Origin: Schistosoma mansoni
Lineage: Eukaryota > Platyhelminthes > Trematoda > Strigeidida > Schistosomatidae
Assembly (NCBI RefSeq): GCF_000237925.1
Contig: NC_031502.1
Span: 29,277,266 to 29,341,265 of the forward strand
DNA length: 64,000 nucleotides
Reading direction: 5' to 3'
The translations under genes and the position numbers were made by a program. Shown in pieces: positions 38,455 through 49,099 of this stretch (within the stretch, counting starts at the first letter, position 1; each line of letters opens with the position of its first letter). The notes under the pieces are model-generated. The model had not been told where the DNA came from. It was given only the letters and a program-made list of their open reading frames with translations, and did no database searches.

Positions 38455-39005
38455 GGTCTGCCATGATAAAGGAGTCTCTACCGATGGATGTCAGCCTGAA
38501 TAATTGAATAAAAATAAGGTGATCACTAGTCTTTGACATTTGCAGCCTGCAAAGTTTTCTACTATCTGTTTGTAATTAATGTTGTGTATAACGTTTATTC
38601 CACAATTAACACTGATCATTTTTTATTGGAAAATAATCTTTCAGGCCTATAACATTGCGTTCTCAACGACCTTACTTGACTGCTCCGATTTGAAAACTAG
38701 TTAGATAACTTAAAATCTTAGACTAATCATGGTTTGTTTTATTTACTGGCAATGTAAACCAAAGCAATATGTCATTGATAAGAACTATTGTAATAAATGT
38801 AGTTCATTTTCTGCACCAATTTACTGAAGAGTTTAAACAAAACTGATGAATGAAATATAGAGTAATCTGGTACCTTATAAGTTTGTTTTGTTTGATGAAA
38901 TCAGTCGTATTAATAAAAACTTCGAAAACACAAACAAAATGTAAAATAGTCAATGATTCCAATTTTTTAATGATAATACATTAAAGCAATTAGTCCCTTT
39001 GATAA

Positions 39006-39721
39006 ATTTCGGTAATGTAATGAGAAGACGAAGATTATCAGAACTATGTGATATATTAGCGCAATACATTTCGAACAATCTGATCACACATATACTTGTT
39101 AAGACATTTTTATATAAAAATAAAAGGTCAACTAGACTGGAAATAGGGGTAAGAATAGACAAGGATAATAATGATAAAATAATGTGAAAACAATTTGACA
39201 CCTAATCACTCTAGATAATAAGCATATATTACCAGGGTAGGTTTAAAGAGAGAACAAACTGTTTTTGAATACACAAAGGGGGTTTGAATTTTCGTATGGC
39301 TAAGGCTTCAATAAACCTTAGTATACGCCCTTTTACACTTTTAAACAGCACAACAAAAGCCGAGTGTAGATCAATCTTATGACCTGTTTCGATTATATGT
39401 TTAGCAATAGAGGATGATGAATGTTTATCCTCTACTCTTATTGGGTCATTCGACTGTATTTGTTTTTGCAACCATTTTGGTACATGTTCGCCCACCCTAG
39501 TTTTCAGATCACGATTGCTCCTCCCTATGTATGTGTGACCACACACACATTTAAGTTGGTAAACGCAGTGGGATGTGACACAATCGTTTTCATGTCGTCT
39601 AGGTTTTGAATGAAGCATGGACCTCGTTCTTTCCTTGATTATGACTTTCGCAGCACAATACGTTTTGTTGATAACCGATTTAAGCCTTTGTTTCAATAAA
39701 AGGTTATTTAAATCACCTCTA
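39006..39721 (-). mobile_element. Penelope-like element endonuclease end, left arm of palindrome
   Basis: The minus strand carries a frame (39696-39229) with a GIY-YIG-type endonuclease region (VYQLKCVCGHTYIGRSN, then LKTRVGEHV) as found at the C-terminus of Penelope-like elements. The 3' flank follows down to about 39006. No reverse transcriptase part is present, so the copy is 5'-truncated. The arm is nearly the reverse complement of 39865-40579, so the duplication is fairly recent compared with the fossil at 15.6 kb. Confidence 0.8.
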
Positions 39722-39864
39722 ACAACCTAACATCGTCATCAACCAAGACATTAATCGGGAATGGTTATCCACCTAAATTTATCAATAGATGGAAAGTTCG
39801 GGGCACAGTGAGACCTACTGTAGCCTTGGTAGAGAAAAAGCCTGTCTACATCACCTTACCATTT
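39722..39864. other. palindrome spacer
   Basis: 143 bases between the two Penelope arms. From 39808 the plus-strand frame is open and runs into the right arm, reading VALVEKKPVYITLPFRGD, so part of the spacer is extra 5' sequence of the right copy. The left part (about 39722-39790) is unassigned. Confidence 0.7.
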
Positions 39865-40579
39865 AGAGGTGATTCAAATAGCCTTTTATTGAAACAAAGG
39901 CTTAAATCGGTTATCAACAAAACGTATTGTGCTGCGAAAGTCATAATCAAGGAAAGAACGAGGTCCATGCTTCATTCAAAACCTAGACGACATGAAAACG
40001 ATTGTGTCACATCCCACTGCGTTTACCAATTTAAATGTGTGTGTGGTCACACATACATAGGGAGGAGCAATCGTGATCTGAAAATTAGGGTGGGCGAACA
40101 TGTACCAAAATGGTTGCAAAAACAAATACAGTCGAATGACCCAATAAGAGTAGAGGATAAACATCCATCATCCTCTATTGCTAAACATATAATCGAAACA
40201 GGTCATAAGATTGATCTAAACTCGGCTTTTGTTGTGCTGTTTAAAAGTGTAAAAGGGCGTATACTAAGGTTTATTGAAGCCTTAGCCATACGAAAATTCA
40301 AACCCTCTTTGTGTATTCAAAAACAGTTTGTTCTCACCTTAAACCTACCCTGGTAATATATGCTTATTTTCCAGAGTGATTAGGTGTCAAATTGTTTTCA
40401 CATTATTTTATCATTATTATCCTTGTCTATTCTTACCCCTATTTCCAGTCTAGTTGACCTTTTATTTTTATATATAAATGTTCTTAACAAGTATATGTGT
40501 GATCAGATTGTTCGAAATGTATTGCGCTAATATATCACATAGTTCTAATAATCTTCGTCTTCTCATTACATTATCGAAG
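39808..40579 (+). mobile_element. Penelope-like element endonuclease end, right arm of palindrome
   Basis: The plus-strand frame 39808-40356 reads KKPVYITLPFRGDSN, then the same GIY-YIG-type region as the left arm (VYQFKCVCGHTYIGRSN) and ends NLPW. It is followed by a matching 3' flank to about 40579. It extends about 60 residues further upstream than the left copy but still lacks the reverse transcriptase. The two proteins differ by only a handful of residues. It is a truncated insertion, not a complete element. Confidence 0.8.
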
Positions 40580-41150
40580 TATATAACATCACCGTAAGTG
40601 TCACACTACAGTCACATATTCTTCATACGTAAAATGGCGCACATTTGTTTTGAACGTAGTAACTGAACTATGTTGTTAGTTAATACGAATTGATGATGTA
40701 TCTATTATAGAGATTACAGATGAATTTCTGTAAACAGAATTTGTAAGCACTGAACAAATTATAAACAGAGATCTAACGCATATGGATGAGCAACATTTAA
40801 ATTGTACTTTCCAATGATTTCTACTTTACGTGCTGACTTTAAAATACATTACAAAGTCTAACCGTTTGTTTCATTACTGATTTTTTTTCAGAATTACATT
40901 GTTTAAGCCGGTAATCTGTTGATATGTTTTCTGATATTCAACTTATGGATTCTGTCAACTAATTGAAAAGCTAAAACTTATCCAATATTCAAGTCTATGC
41001 CAGTGAACAACTTAACTAATTGATGGATATGGAAAATTATGTAAACGAACAATTTACACGTTGACGATAACTGTGTTTAACACTGACCACTTTCACGTTT
41101 ATTCATGTAATGAATTATTTAAATATAACTGTAATAACTATACGTAATTT
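40580..41150. other. intergenic, nothing recognised
   Basis: AT-rich DNA without supportable features. Confidence 0.5.
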
Positions 41151-41154
41151 CCTT

Positions 41155-41345
41155 TTGTATTGGTTGTTTGAATGTTCCCATCACTTTTTAGGACTGCAGA
41201 TGATCAGTCTCTTATTGGCATATGTGCATCCTGTGCGGATTGCATTGATATTGATATATCCCGTGAAAGCTTGGTGAAAGGTCGTATTCTTTTGCACCAT
41301 AAATATTGCTAGTATCCACCCGGATATACTGTCATAGTGAAGTAA
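41155..41345 (-). repeat. dispersed repeat R2, copy 1
   Basis: It shares gactgcagatgatcagtctc, cttattggcatatgtgcat and a preceding ttgtattggttgtttgaat block with 59083-59160, where the same order occurs. The copy at 59 kb continues into a tRNA-like SINE read on the minus strand, so I place both on that strand. It overlaps or abuts the MULE copy to its right. Confidence 0.5.
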
Positions 41346-42045
41346 CTTATACATATGACGTAATTTTTCCATGAAGCTTCTAAAGTGATTCAGTACTTAA
41401 AAGTTGTCATAACCAAACGGGTACTCATAAAGTGAACACTTAGATACTGCTTATTGTCAAGAACAGTTACCCGTTAAGGTTATTGGTATACCTCCCCATG
41501 AAACCACGATAAAGACACAAATAAAAATTGTGCAAAACTTATGGATACTACTGATAAAGGAAGAACAAGATTCCATGCAAAAAAATAAGTTTACAAGTCT
41601 TATATATAGTTAAAAATACAACCACAAAGGACTTCTTGTAATAAACAGAGTCTCTGTCATATCTCCATACTTCCTTATATTCCTAACCATGTATTTTTTT
41701 ATCGTTAAGCAGAAGACACAAAAATAAGCGTTAGAGAAACTGGAGTCTTACCTAGTTATTCATGATTCTTAAGTAATGAGTGTCGACTTTTCTCTCCAAT
41801 GTCATCGCGAGACGCTCACCATGTTTATCCACAATCTGTTGTTTGTGCATTTTCTGGCTTAGTTGAATCTGTACATACTGCTTGCTTTGTCTGAATGACG
41901 GAACTGTTGTGCTTTTATAGAAGGTATATGTGTTATCTGTCTTTTATCGACTGTAGTGTCTAAGAATGTGACTACCTATGCTTTTTATACTTAGTAATTG
42001 ATATAGCTTACCTCTAAGAGTTCGTCTTCTCATGTATATCAGAAA

Positions 42046-42660
42046 CATATGATGGGAAGGATACCGGCATGTCACAAACGTTCGTCAGTTGCACTCGCAA
42101 GTGCTTGTATCTACCTCATAAGTCCTGCCACAGTTAATCATAAATATCCAATCACCATCTTCGCATCTCACATAGACATAACGCATCTTCTTGTGTTTCA
42201 GTTAAAGCTCACTTTTCATTATTGGCACTGTACGTATAATCAATACCAACTACTTCGGGATATTTGTGATATAATTCCATTTGTCCATGATTACTGAAGC
42301 AAATTCTAGTGACATATCCATTTTCAGGATACTCTCTCAGTTCGCCGTTCTGTCGCAACATACTAAATGCTTGCATTTGTGTGCCGCATCCTGAAAATAT
42401 ATTTATACACAATTACCTATGGAGATATAAGCTTTCATAGTCTTTACATCAGCAGCAGTGATCTGTTTACCAGTTTGTTCATTAATACTTTTAATTACTT
42501 TATCTATTGATGGTGATGTCAACATCACCGGCTTCCAATTTTCTTTATCTTTTGAGAACAATCTTCTGGTCCATGGATCAAAAACCATCCATGAGCTACT
42601 ACAAAGATGATTATGAAACATCTCGAGTCATTTTATGATATATTTTTCCACTTCCAAAGT
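42046..42660 (-). pseudogene. MULE transposase remnant with SWIM-like zinc finger
   Basis: The minus strand encodes an N-terminal Zn-binding-like end (EMFHNHLCSSSW), then TGKQITAADVKTMKAYI. An apparent 26-base GT-AG intron (42416-42391) follows, then QMQAFSMLRQNGEL and HKYPEVVGIDYTYSANNEK, the beginning of the MULE catalytic domain. The rest of the catalytic domain is missing. After the deletion comes a SWIM-like zinc finger (TYEVDTSTCECN, then TFVTCRYPSHHM) interrupted by one in-frame TGA. Another in-frame stop lies just before the HNH segment. It is not a functional gene. Confidence 0.7.
42391..42416 (-). other. apparent 26-nt micro-intron in the transposase remnant
   Basis: Splicing CCATAG|gtaattg...tattttcag|GATGCGG restores one frame (I-G-C-G-T-Q). 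Unspliced sequence hits a stop within the segment. The paralogous copy at 55 kb has a strong donor (ACAG|GTAAGT) at the same coding position. Very short introns are known in schistosomes, but 26 nt is at the low extreme. Confidence 0.5.
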
Positions 42661-43539
42661 TACACGTAACATCGATCGGCAGTTCAGAAACTTAGACCTT
42701 AAGTGTCACATATAACTTAAGGTTCTCACGGTTTTCGATTCACTGTTACACTCTGTAGTGTTCGCTTATGACTAAATATGCACTGAAACACTAAAAACAT
42801 GTGTTTAAATATTATATCCTTCAATAACTTACTTTCGACATGAATGTAATGGGTATGAATAGTCTGAGAAGAGATAACATTACTGTTTTCTTACTTGTTG
42901 GAATTCCCTTAGAGCACTCAATTTCAACCCAGCTTACGAAACGCCTGTTCAGTATTACACGCTGAAAAGTCTAGCTTGCGTCGACTGAGATATCTCTTAA
43001 ACATGAAGCACTAAAAACAGTGCTAAGTAATTATAAAACAAAACAAATAGCTAATCACTTCACTAATACTTTACTAACTGCATAAAGTATTACTAACATT
43101 TAAGGTGGAAGCTTAAAACTTATCGGTTATCTAACATTTTATCTTAAAATTTACGTAAAACAGTGATATACACAAAGTTCGTGTATCTAGAATTGTTAAG
43201 TTATTCTTATTTATATTACATCGTTTTCTGAACCCCATCACGTTTTAAACAAAAGCGGTGAAGTTCAGCACAACAATTGGTTTCCGAGATCAAGTTACGA
43301 AACAACAAACGAGCCAATGTGTAGACTACAAAACAGAAGAAGGTTGGTTAATGTTATTTGCAATGATTGTGTGATTTTATTGCGGCAACAGACTACTTAA
43401 ATATGAGAACACTTAAAATCCATACAACTCAACGGATACTTAATCAACACTCCACTACATACCAGGCCGCTAAAGGTCTTTGAAATGAAACGGTGGAAGA
43501 TATTGAGTGAACCTAATGTTATCACTGTGCCAAGATTTA

Positions 43540-45780
43540 TTATTAAGACATAAGTTTACTGCTGTAACATTCCATATAAGATAAAACAATGGTTGAGTGC
43601 TCTTTCGTTTAGGCGTATAAATTTCTCTATTAATTCCTGTCAATAACGCGTAGCTACGAATAGGTAACTGTGAATGTGATTTGATTTACAGTGTAAATAG
43701 ATTGTTCAGTGAATAAGTGTACTTGTAGCATGGTTCGCTTACTCTTTTTTGGAATAATTGACCAGTACTTTTTCGGTAGTTAAGCTTTCATTTTGAATGA
43801 GTAGAAAAAGGATTCGATCAAAATACCCAGTTCGTTTATCCACTTCTCTATCTTTATTGCTGGTTAACCCCTATGGATGTATCAACGTTGTATATTCTCT
43901 CAGGAATCAACTAACACTTAACTGTGGAACGTCACCAACCCAAGCTTCTATACTGGTGAATTACTTCGAGGTGGGTTCCTGACGTCTTAGTGTGAATTTA
44001 TGACCAATGGAATTCGAATATGTTGCCAGTGAAACCTTTTACACTGGTTACAGTGAATTATCTTGTTATATCATTAATTGATTGAGGTTAGAATGACCAA
44101 TAATGGAAGCTAGCCTGATAATTCTACTAGCTAAGTACTCTCCCCCATTTCTGAAGGTTTTCGGTTTTATTTCCTATGAGGTATCTGCACAACCCTAAGG
44201 AATCCCATACTAAGACGAGACAGGTGTTCAGTAATCCATGGCTTGTAATAATGTCTCGCCGAACATCAATAAGTGAAGATACCATCTACAATGGTATACT
44301 AGCTTATCCTACAAGCCAAAGAAACTATTTAATGTTAAATTCTCAAAACTGAAATCTTGTAATTGATAATAAAACTAATAACACTAAGTAGTTAGTATAT
44401 TGATAACTCAATAAACACAGTTTTATGTTATTCGACATCAGAGTAAGTTTGGGGAAAAGTCAGGACTGAGGAAATAAGGATGTGCTATCAATCCATCCAA
44501 TTATCGACTGTTGGTCTGAGCAACTTTGATACAGGATCAAACCTCTTCATTGGGAGTAATGCAATACTCATAATTAGTCGCTATATTCATTGGGAAACAT
44601 AATCCAGTTGCATCGATTCTTTATCCTTGTTTAAATCTTCTGTCGAATGTCTGATACTTCTGAACACTAGGTTGATTATTCTTAGCTCCAAATTCATTGA
44701 CCTTCTTATCGTCTTTTTCCTAGCCCATTAACTAGAGATCAAACCCAAGCATTATTCAGATTTATCCCACCAGAGAGAAGAACGACTACCTAGCTTATAA
44801 GTCTCACGTATAATTAAGTTTACAAAGCTCTTGGAGAGTACAGAGTGTATTAAATAAAAAAAGCGGGCTAGTAGGATTCGAAAAGCAAAAAAATCTATTA
44901 ATATGGGAAATTTTGGCTCAAAGTGTTAAATCCATAAAATAAATTACAAAAAATGTAAGGTTTACTGGCTATTATGGGGATCTAGCACTCTCAATAACAT
45001 TATCCATAACTTTGGACTCTTCGATCACATTTGTTCCTCTGATGCTTTACTTCTCATTTTTAGATCCCCATTGATTTCGATATTATTTCTTACTCTATTT
45101 ACACTTTTCCATGTTCATTTCCTTGTGCTGTGCTGATAAGAGGTACATCAAAATGAACTGATTCACATTTCTCCTGAATCTTACTTTATCAATGTGAATG
45201 GTTAAAAAACAGTCAATTTCACATAGTATCATCCCATTATAAATATCTTTTTGAAATAACTTGTTAATGATTCACTTACCTGACTCACTCTTACTGTTTT
45301 TGGTGCCGTGGTAGTGGTGGTGGTGGTGATAGGAGTTTGTTGATGTTGATGCCAAGATGTTTTTTTTAAAAAAAAACTGTCTCATCAGTAAATATTCATT
45401 AAAATTTATGATTATATATTTAAAATGTCACTAAATTGGCACGAGAAAATAAAGAAATATGCGAAATAAACAAGTACGTATGATGAAAAAACAATAAAAT
45501 TATTTTATCTATTTAAACAAATTGATTATGCTACCTTAATATGGTCATAATGTAGTCATAAACATGAAATTGACTATTGACAATCTTATCAAGGTAAACT
45601 GTAATACACAGTGGAATACAATGCATCATACAAATAAATTATTTAGTTTAACGATATGACTCAACGATTTAAGTGATCAACTTCTAATTAACACATTAAC
45701 TTAGCAAACTAGTACGAATTCTAATATTGTAAGGTGTTGTAGAAACTGCTGAGTTAGAAGTTTTACATCTTTGACTGACT
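43540..45780. other. intergenic with repeat debris
   Basis: No exons are supported. A degenerate hammerhead SINE fragment (44184-44243) and a (GTG)n-like tract (about 45311-45332) are present. A block near 44965-44985 (ggggatctagcac) recurs in altered form at 59668 (ggggacctagcat), indicating another unassigned dispersed repeat. Confidence 0.45.
44184..44243 (+). repeat. degenerate hammerhead SINE fragment
   Basis: The order ctaaggaatcccatactaag, acgagac, then ttcagtaatccatgg follows the SINE ribozyme and right arm with several changes. The core is broken. Confidence 0.45.
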
Positions 45781-45787
45781 TTAGTCG

Positions 45788-45868
45788 AATAATAATGGAA
45801 AACCAGGAAGCGCTAGGAAAATTTCATGTTCTACCCCAGAACTTCTGAGCAGTGCCCGTCCACAATAT
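45788..45868 (+). repeat. hammerhead SINE left-arm fragment
   Basis: aatggaaaaccaggaagcgc, then atttcatg and cttctgagcagtgc, matches the left arm (reverse-complement hammerhead) of the element that starts 95 bases downstream. It is an older, partial copy in the same orientation. Confidence 0.5.
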
Positions 45869-45964
45869 CATAGTATATACAGTGGTTTTTGCATTGTTTC
45901 TAGGCTCTAAGCCGCTGAAAAAATCTGTGAAATTAACTAATTCATATTATTATCATCGGAAGAG

Positions 45965-46329
45965 GGTTTTGTGGAGATTTTAGTAATTTTATAGCTGAAT
46001 TCATCAGTCAATTTAAGCTAGACCACTATGGAAAACCTGGAAGCATTGGACGGTCGTTTCGTCCTATTGTGTGACTCCTTAGCAGTACGCACCCACGATC
46101 ATGCTTGTGAATTGCTTGAAGCTGAACATTAACACCGTTGGATGCCGGATCAGTAGTATGGAGGTTAAGCGTTCGCTCTCGAGACCGATGTGTCCTGGGT
46201 TAGGATCTCGCGAAGCGGGATAGTGAATGCCCATTGCCGAGGAGTCCCGTACTGTGACGAAACGGCCGTCCAGTAATCCTAGGTTTTCCATGGTGGTCTA
46301 TCCTCAATTGACTTATGAATTCAACTATT
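45965..46329 (+). mobile_element. hammerhead SINE with inverted-repeat ends (copy B)
   Basis: It has the same architecture as the copy at 11966: lead ttttgtggagattttagtaa, left arm (about 45991-46100), tRNA-like centre with A-box-like (about 46144-46170) and degenerate B-box (gggttaggatctcg, about 46197), and right arm (about 46219-46329). The right-arm hammerhead has CCGAGGA instead of CUGANGA; the left-arm one (minus strand) has CTAAGGA. Both therefore carry a core change and are predicted inactive, while stem II pairing remains largely intact. Confidence 0.8.
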
Positions 46330-48200
46330 AAATAACTCATATTATTCTCCTAAGTTTGTTATTCTTTCTATATTCAAATTTATAGACTGGAAAAATACGG
46401 AAACTCAGTTATATTGTGATACAAAACGAGGCCTATTTGTAAGTATTTGTTTCCAAAAGCTTTGTCATCTCCATTCATCTGTAAATTCTCAGTTGATTAT
46501 ATTTGTGACGTTACCCTCTGACCATATAATTGGTTGGTGTTATCTGTTTATATTGACAGAATGAATCTATTCAAGCAAATCTGTTGTTTCCAGACCGATC
46601 TGAATACTATGCTTCCATGAAATCCCATAGTATTTTCCAGAACCTATTGATCCAGAAATTTGTTACTTAACTCAATAGTCGTCTATGAGTGTGAATTTGG
46701 ATATAAGTGATGAGATATCATTTTGTGTACGCGTATGCGTAGGCGGAATGAATCTCCGATTTATCTAATATAGGGCTTCTATAACTTGACACAACTTATT
46801 AATATAAATGGTTTTTGAACAGTACCTGCTTGCTTCTGCCTTTATCATGTACTTCGAAAAGAGATGAATCGACTATGTTTGTGTTCAAAATTGATTCCAA
46901 GTGGTTTTTGAGAAATTTTGGAAGTATCCCTCATATATGCTAGGATGTTTTGTTTTCCCCTCTCTGAACATTTTCAATAACATCTATATTGGAGTGCCTC
47001 TCTAAACCTTTAAAAACCGTTAAATCTCTGATAAAAACATTTCCATCACCTATTAATTCTTTATATCCCTTCCGTAAATTTGAATTCCTAATCCCGTAAG
47101 CCAGATCTTGGCACACCAATCGTCATCTAATTCTGCAGTAAACTGAAACAGTTTTTTTCTTTGTTGAATGGTTGTTGTTTTCATGTGTAGGATAGTTTGT
47201 CTAGCTTTTAATCGGTAGTGTAAACAGATCAAAAGGTAATAGCTGTTCACCTGATCCCTATCTTTTCAACAGATCTTCTTTATAATATTTATTTTTAAAA
47301 GAAATTAGCAGTATATAAAGTAGTACCAGTTGTCACTGTTCGTTTTTGAAGGAATTCAAGCTGGGAGAAGTTGATCGTACAATCAAACTGTTTTATAAAC
47401 ACACTGAAATGACAAACCAATTAATTTTGATGAACTGGTCACCAATGAACAAAAGTTTTTGCTTAAATACACTAGATATTAACTATTCTATCTTGATCTT
47501 TACTTTTTGGAAAAAAATTATTTATTCAAAATAATTTCAACAAATTAATCATTCGGAAAACTTTTTACCATAGCAATGAAACGAATTAAGCATAACATTA
47601 AAAATAAGTCATTCTGACTCGTAAGAATCTTTTTAAATATAAAGCGACTAATTTCGAATAAAAGATAGGATAACCAGTCATTCAGGGATCAATATGATTT
47701 TGGTACTTATTCTTATTAGTCCTAGAGAAGATAATCAATACCTCTCAAACATTTATCTTCAAATATATTAGCTTTTTTAAACTCTCGATCCTCCATTTCA
47801 TTTGTTATTAAGGTAAACACAACATCGAGGTGTATGGATTCCTGATAACTGTCCAAAACAATTTTATATTAGCTGAACTGCAACTGAGTTATTGATTACA
47901 TTTCAAAAACGATAAATGGAAACCAGTAGAAATGTCAGACAACAATTTACAACCAACCATTATAGTATAGTACACTGATTCGCCGATATGATTGTAATAC
48001 TTAGTTAGAATAAACAATCAATAAGAAGTACTTGTCTACATTATCAATTTTCAAATCAAAATTAGTTCCGTGAAATGTTCAATTTTGTGATCTTGAATTC
48101 TTTCATACAGTTTAAACCAAATCTTATAAATATTTGGGACAAAAATCGGATTTTGCTAGTTATCAATTCATGATAATTTCCAATATTTATATCCAAGTTA
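46330..48200. other. intergenic, nothing recognised
   Basis: AT-rich sequence with short unsupported frames only. Confidence 0.5.
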
Positions 48201-48209
48201 TTGTGAATA

Positions 48210-48275
48210 ATGTTGTAGTGAACAAGAAGACGAGTGGGGAAAGTCGATCTGTTGTCACGATTGGTTGCCCAATCA
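48210..48275 (+). repeat. dispersed repeat R1, copy 3 (short)
   Basis: ttgtagtgaacaagaagacg and agtggggaaagtcgat match the start of the repeats at 7475 and 28535 in the same orientation; the rest of the repeat is missing. Confidence 0.45.
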
Positions 48276-48974
48276 GTAATTGAATTAATGACTAGTTATA
48301 CAAAATATTAAACCGAAGCATTCAAAACTATCAGAAAAGAAAATGTTTAACGATAGGCAAAGATAAGTTTTAAATGGAAAACTAATGACTGTATTTTTTC
48401 ATTACTGTAACATGATTTAAATAAAGTAGATCTAGATGATATATCACAATTGAACCCACTATTTATTGAGGTTGTTCAATCTGAAGCTAATTGACATAAA
48501 TGACAAAAATTAGTCAAAAAATCAGAGAGGATTCGGAAACAGATGATTCTTTAGAAAAGAAACCAGCCTTCTGACCACTCTATACAAATACAATTCCTTT
48601 AGGTCTCATCGTTAAAACTAGACCTTTAAATTATTTGGTTGTATCCAATGTCTCACATTTTTCATATTCGTTTGGTTCGTAGTTTATTCTTACCTTCATT
48701 CTATATGATTGGCAAAATGTGTTACATCCCTGACATGGTCGACCACATACTAATACATTAAAAATCGAATAAACTAAGATTGGTCATTTATACTTGTAAA
48801 GAAAGAACTGAAATATTTATTATATTGGCTAGTACGGGTGTGAAGTTACTGGTTACTTAGTAATTTTCGTCTCATTACCCATCAATGGTATCGTAAGATG
48901 GTCTCGCAATATAGTGCGTGAACTGAAATGAAAAATGTAAACCAGGGGATATCCATTCAGTATTCTGAAGGTTA

Positions 48975-49090
48975 AGCTTGCTGAAGACTCTAATACTATG
49001 ATGAAAACTTTGCTAAGTCCTTCCTGGTTTTTATTAGTTGTAAAGTAAGTTATGAAATCCAGCAGTCTCCACAATCTCCTAAAATTAACA
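48975..49090 (+). repeat. degenerate hammerhead SINE, right end
   Basis: gctgaagactctaatactat, gatgaaaac, ccttcctgg and a closing ccacaatctcctaaaattaa follow the ribozyme and right arm, then the reverse complement of the ttgtggagattttagtaa lead motif. That outer motif on the right suggests that the inverted symmetry of the family includes the lead sequence. Confidence 0.5.
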
Positions 49091-49099
49091 TTGCTAGAT

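Larger units (their letters stand above)
41230..43540 (-). mobile_element. MULE-type DNA transposon, copy 1, degenerate
   Basis: Reverse-complement alignment by eye with 54140-56150 holds across about 2 kb, through coding and non-coding parts (e.g. the gaggtatacc and aacgggtaactgtt blocks, the SSSWMVFDPWTRRL coding block, and ctgttttgtagt near the 5' side). This defines one element family with two copies in opposite orientation. The transposase is internally deleted here, so the copy is non-autonomous. Terminal inverted repeats and target duplications were not resolved; the ends are approximate. Confidence 0.65.

Noticed and set aside
38187-38539. Open frames of 106 and 113 codons on both strands
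   Set aside because: Most of their length is the 200-N assembly gap.
39229-40356. GIY-YIG region read as a phage-type homing endonuclease or a host nuclease gene
   Set aside because: The motif spacing, C-terminal position and repeat nature fit Penelope-like elements, and it occurs twice as an inverted pair of truncated copies.
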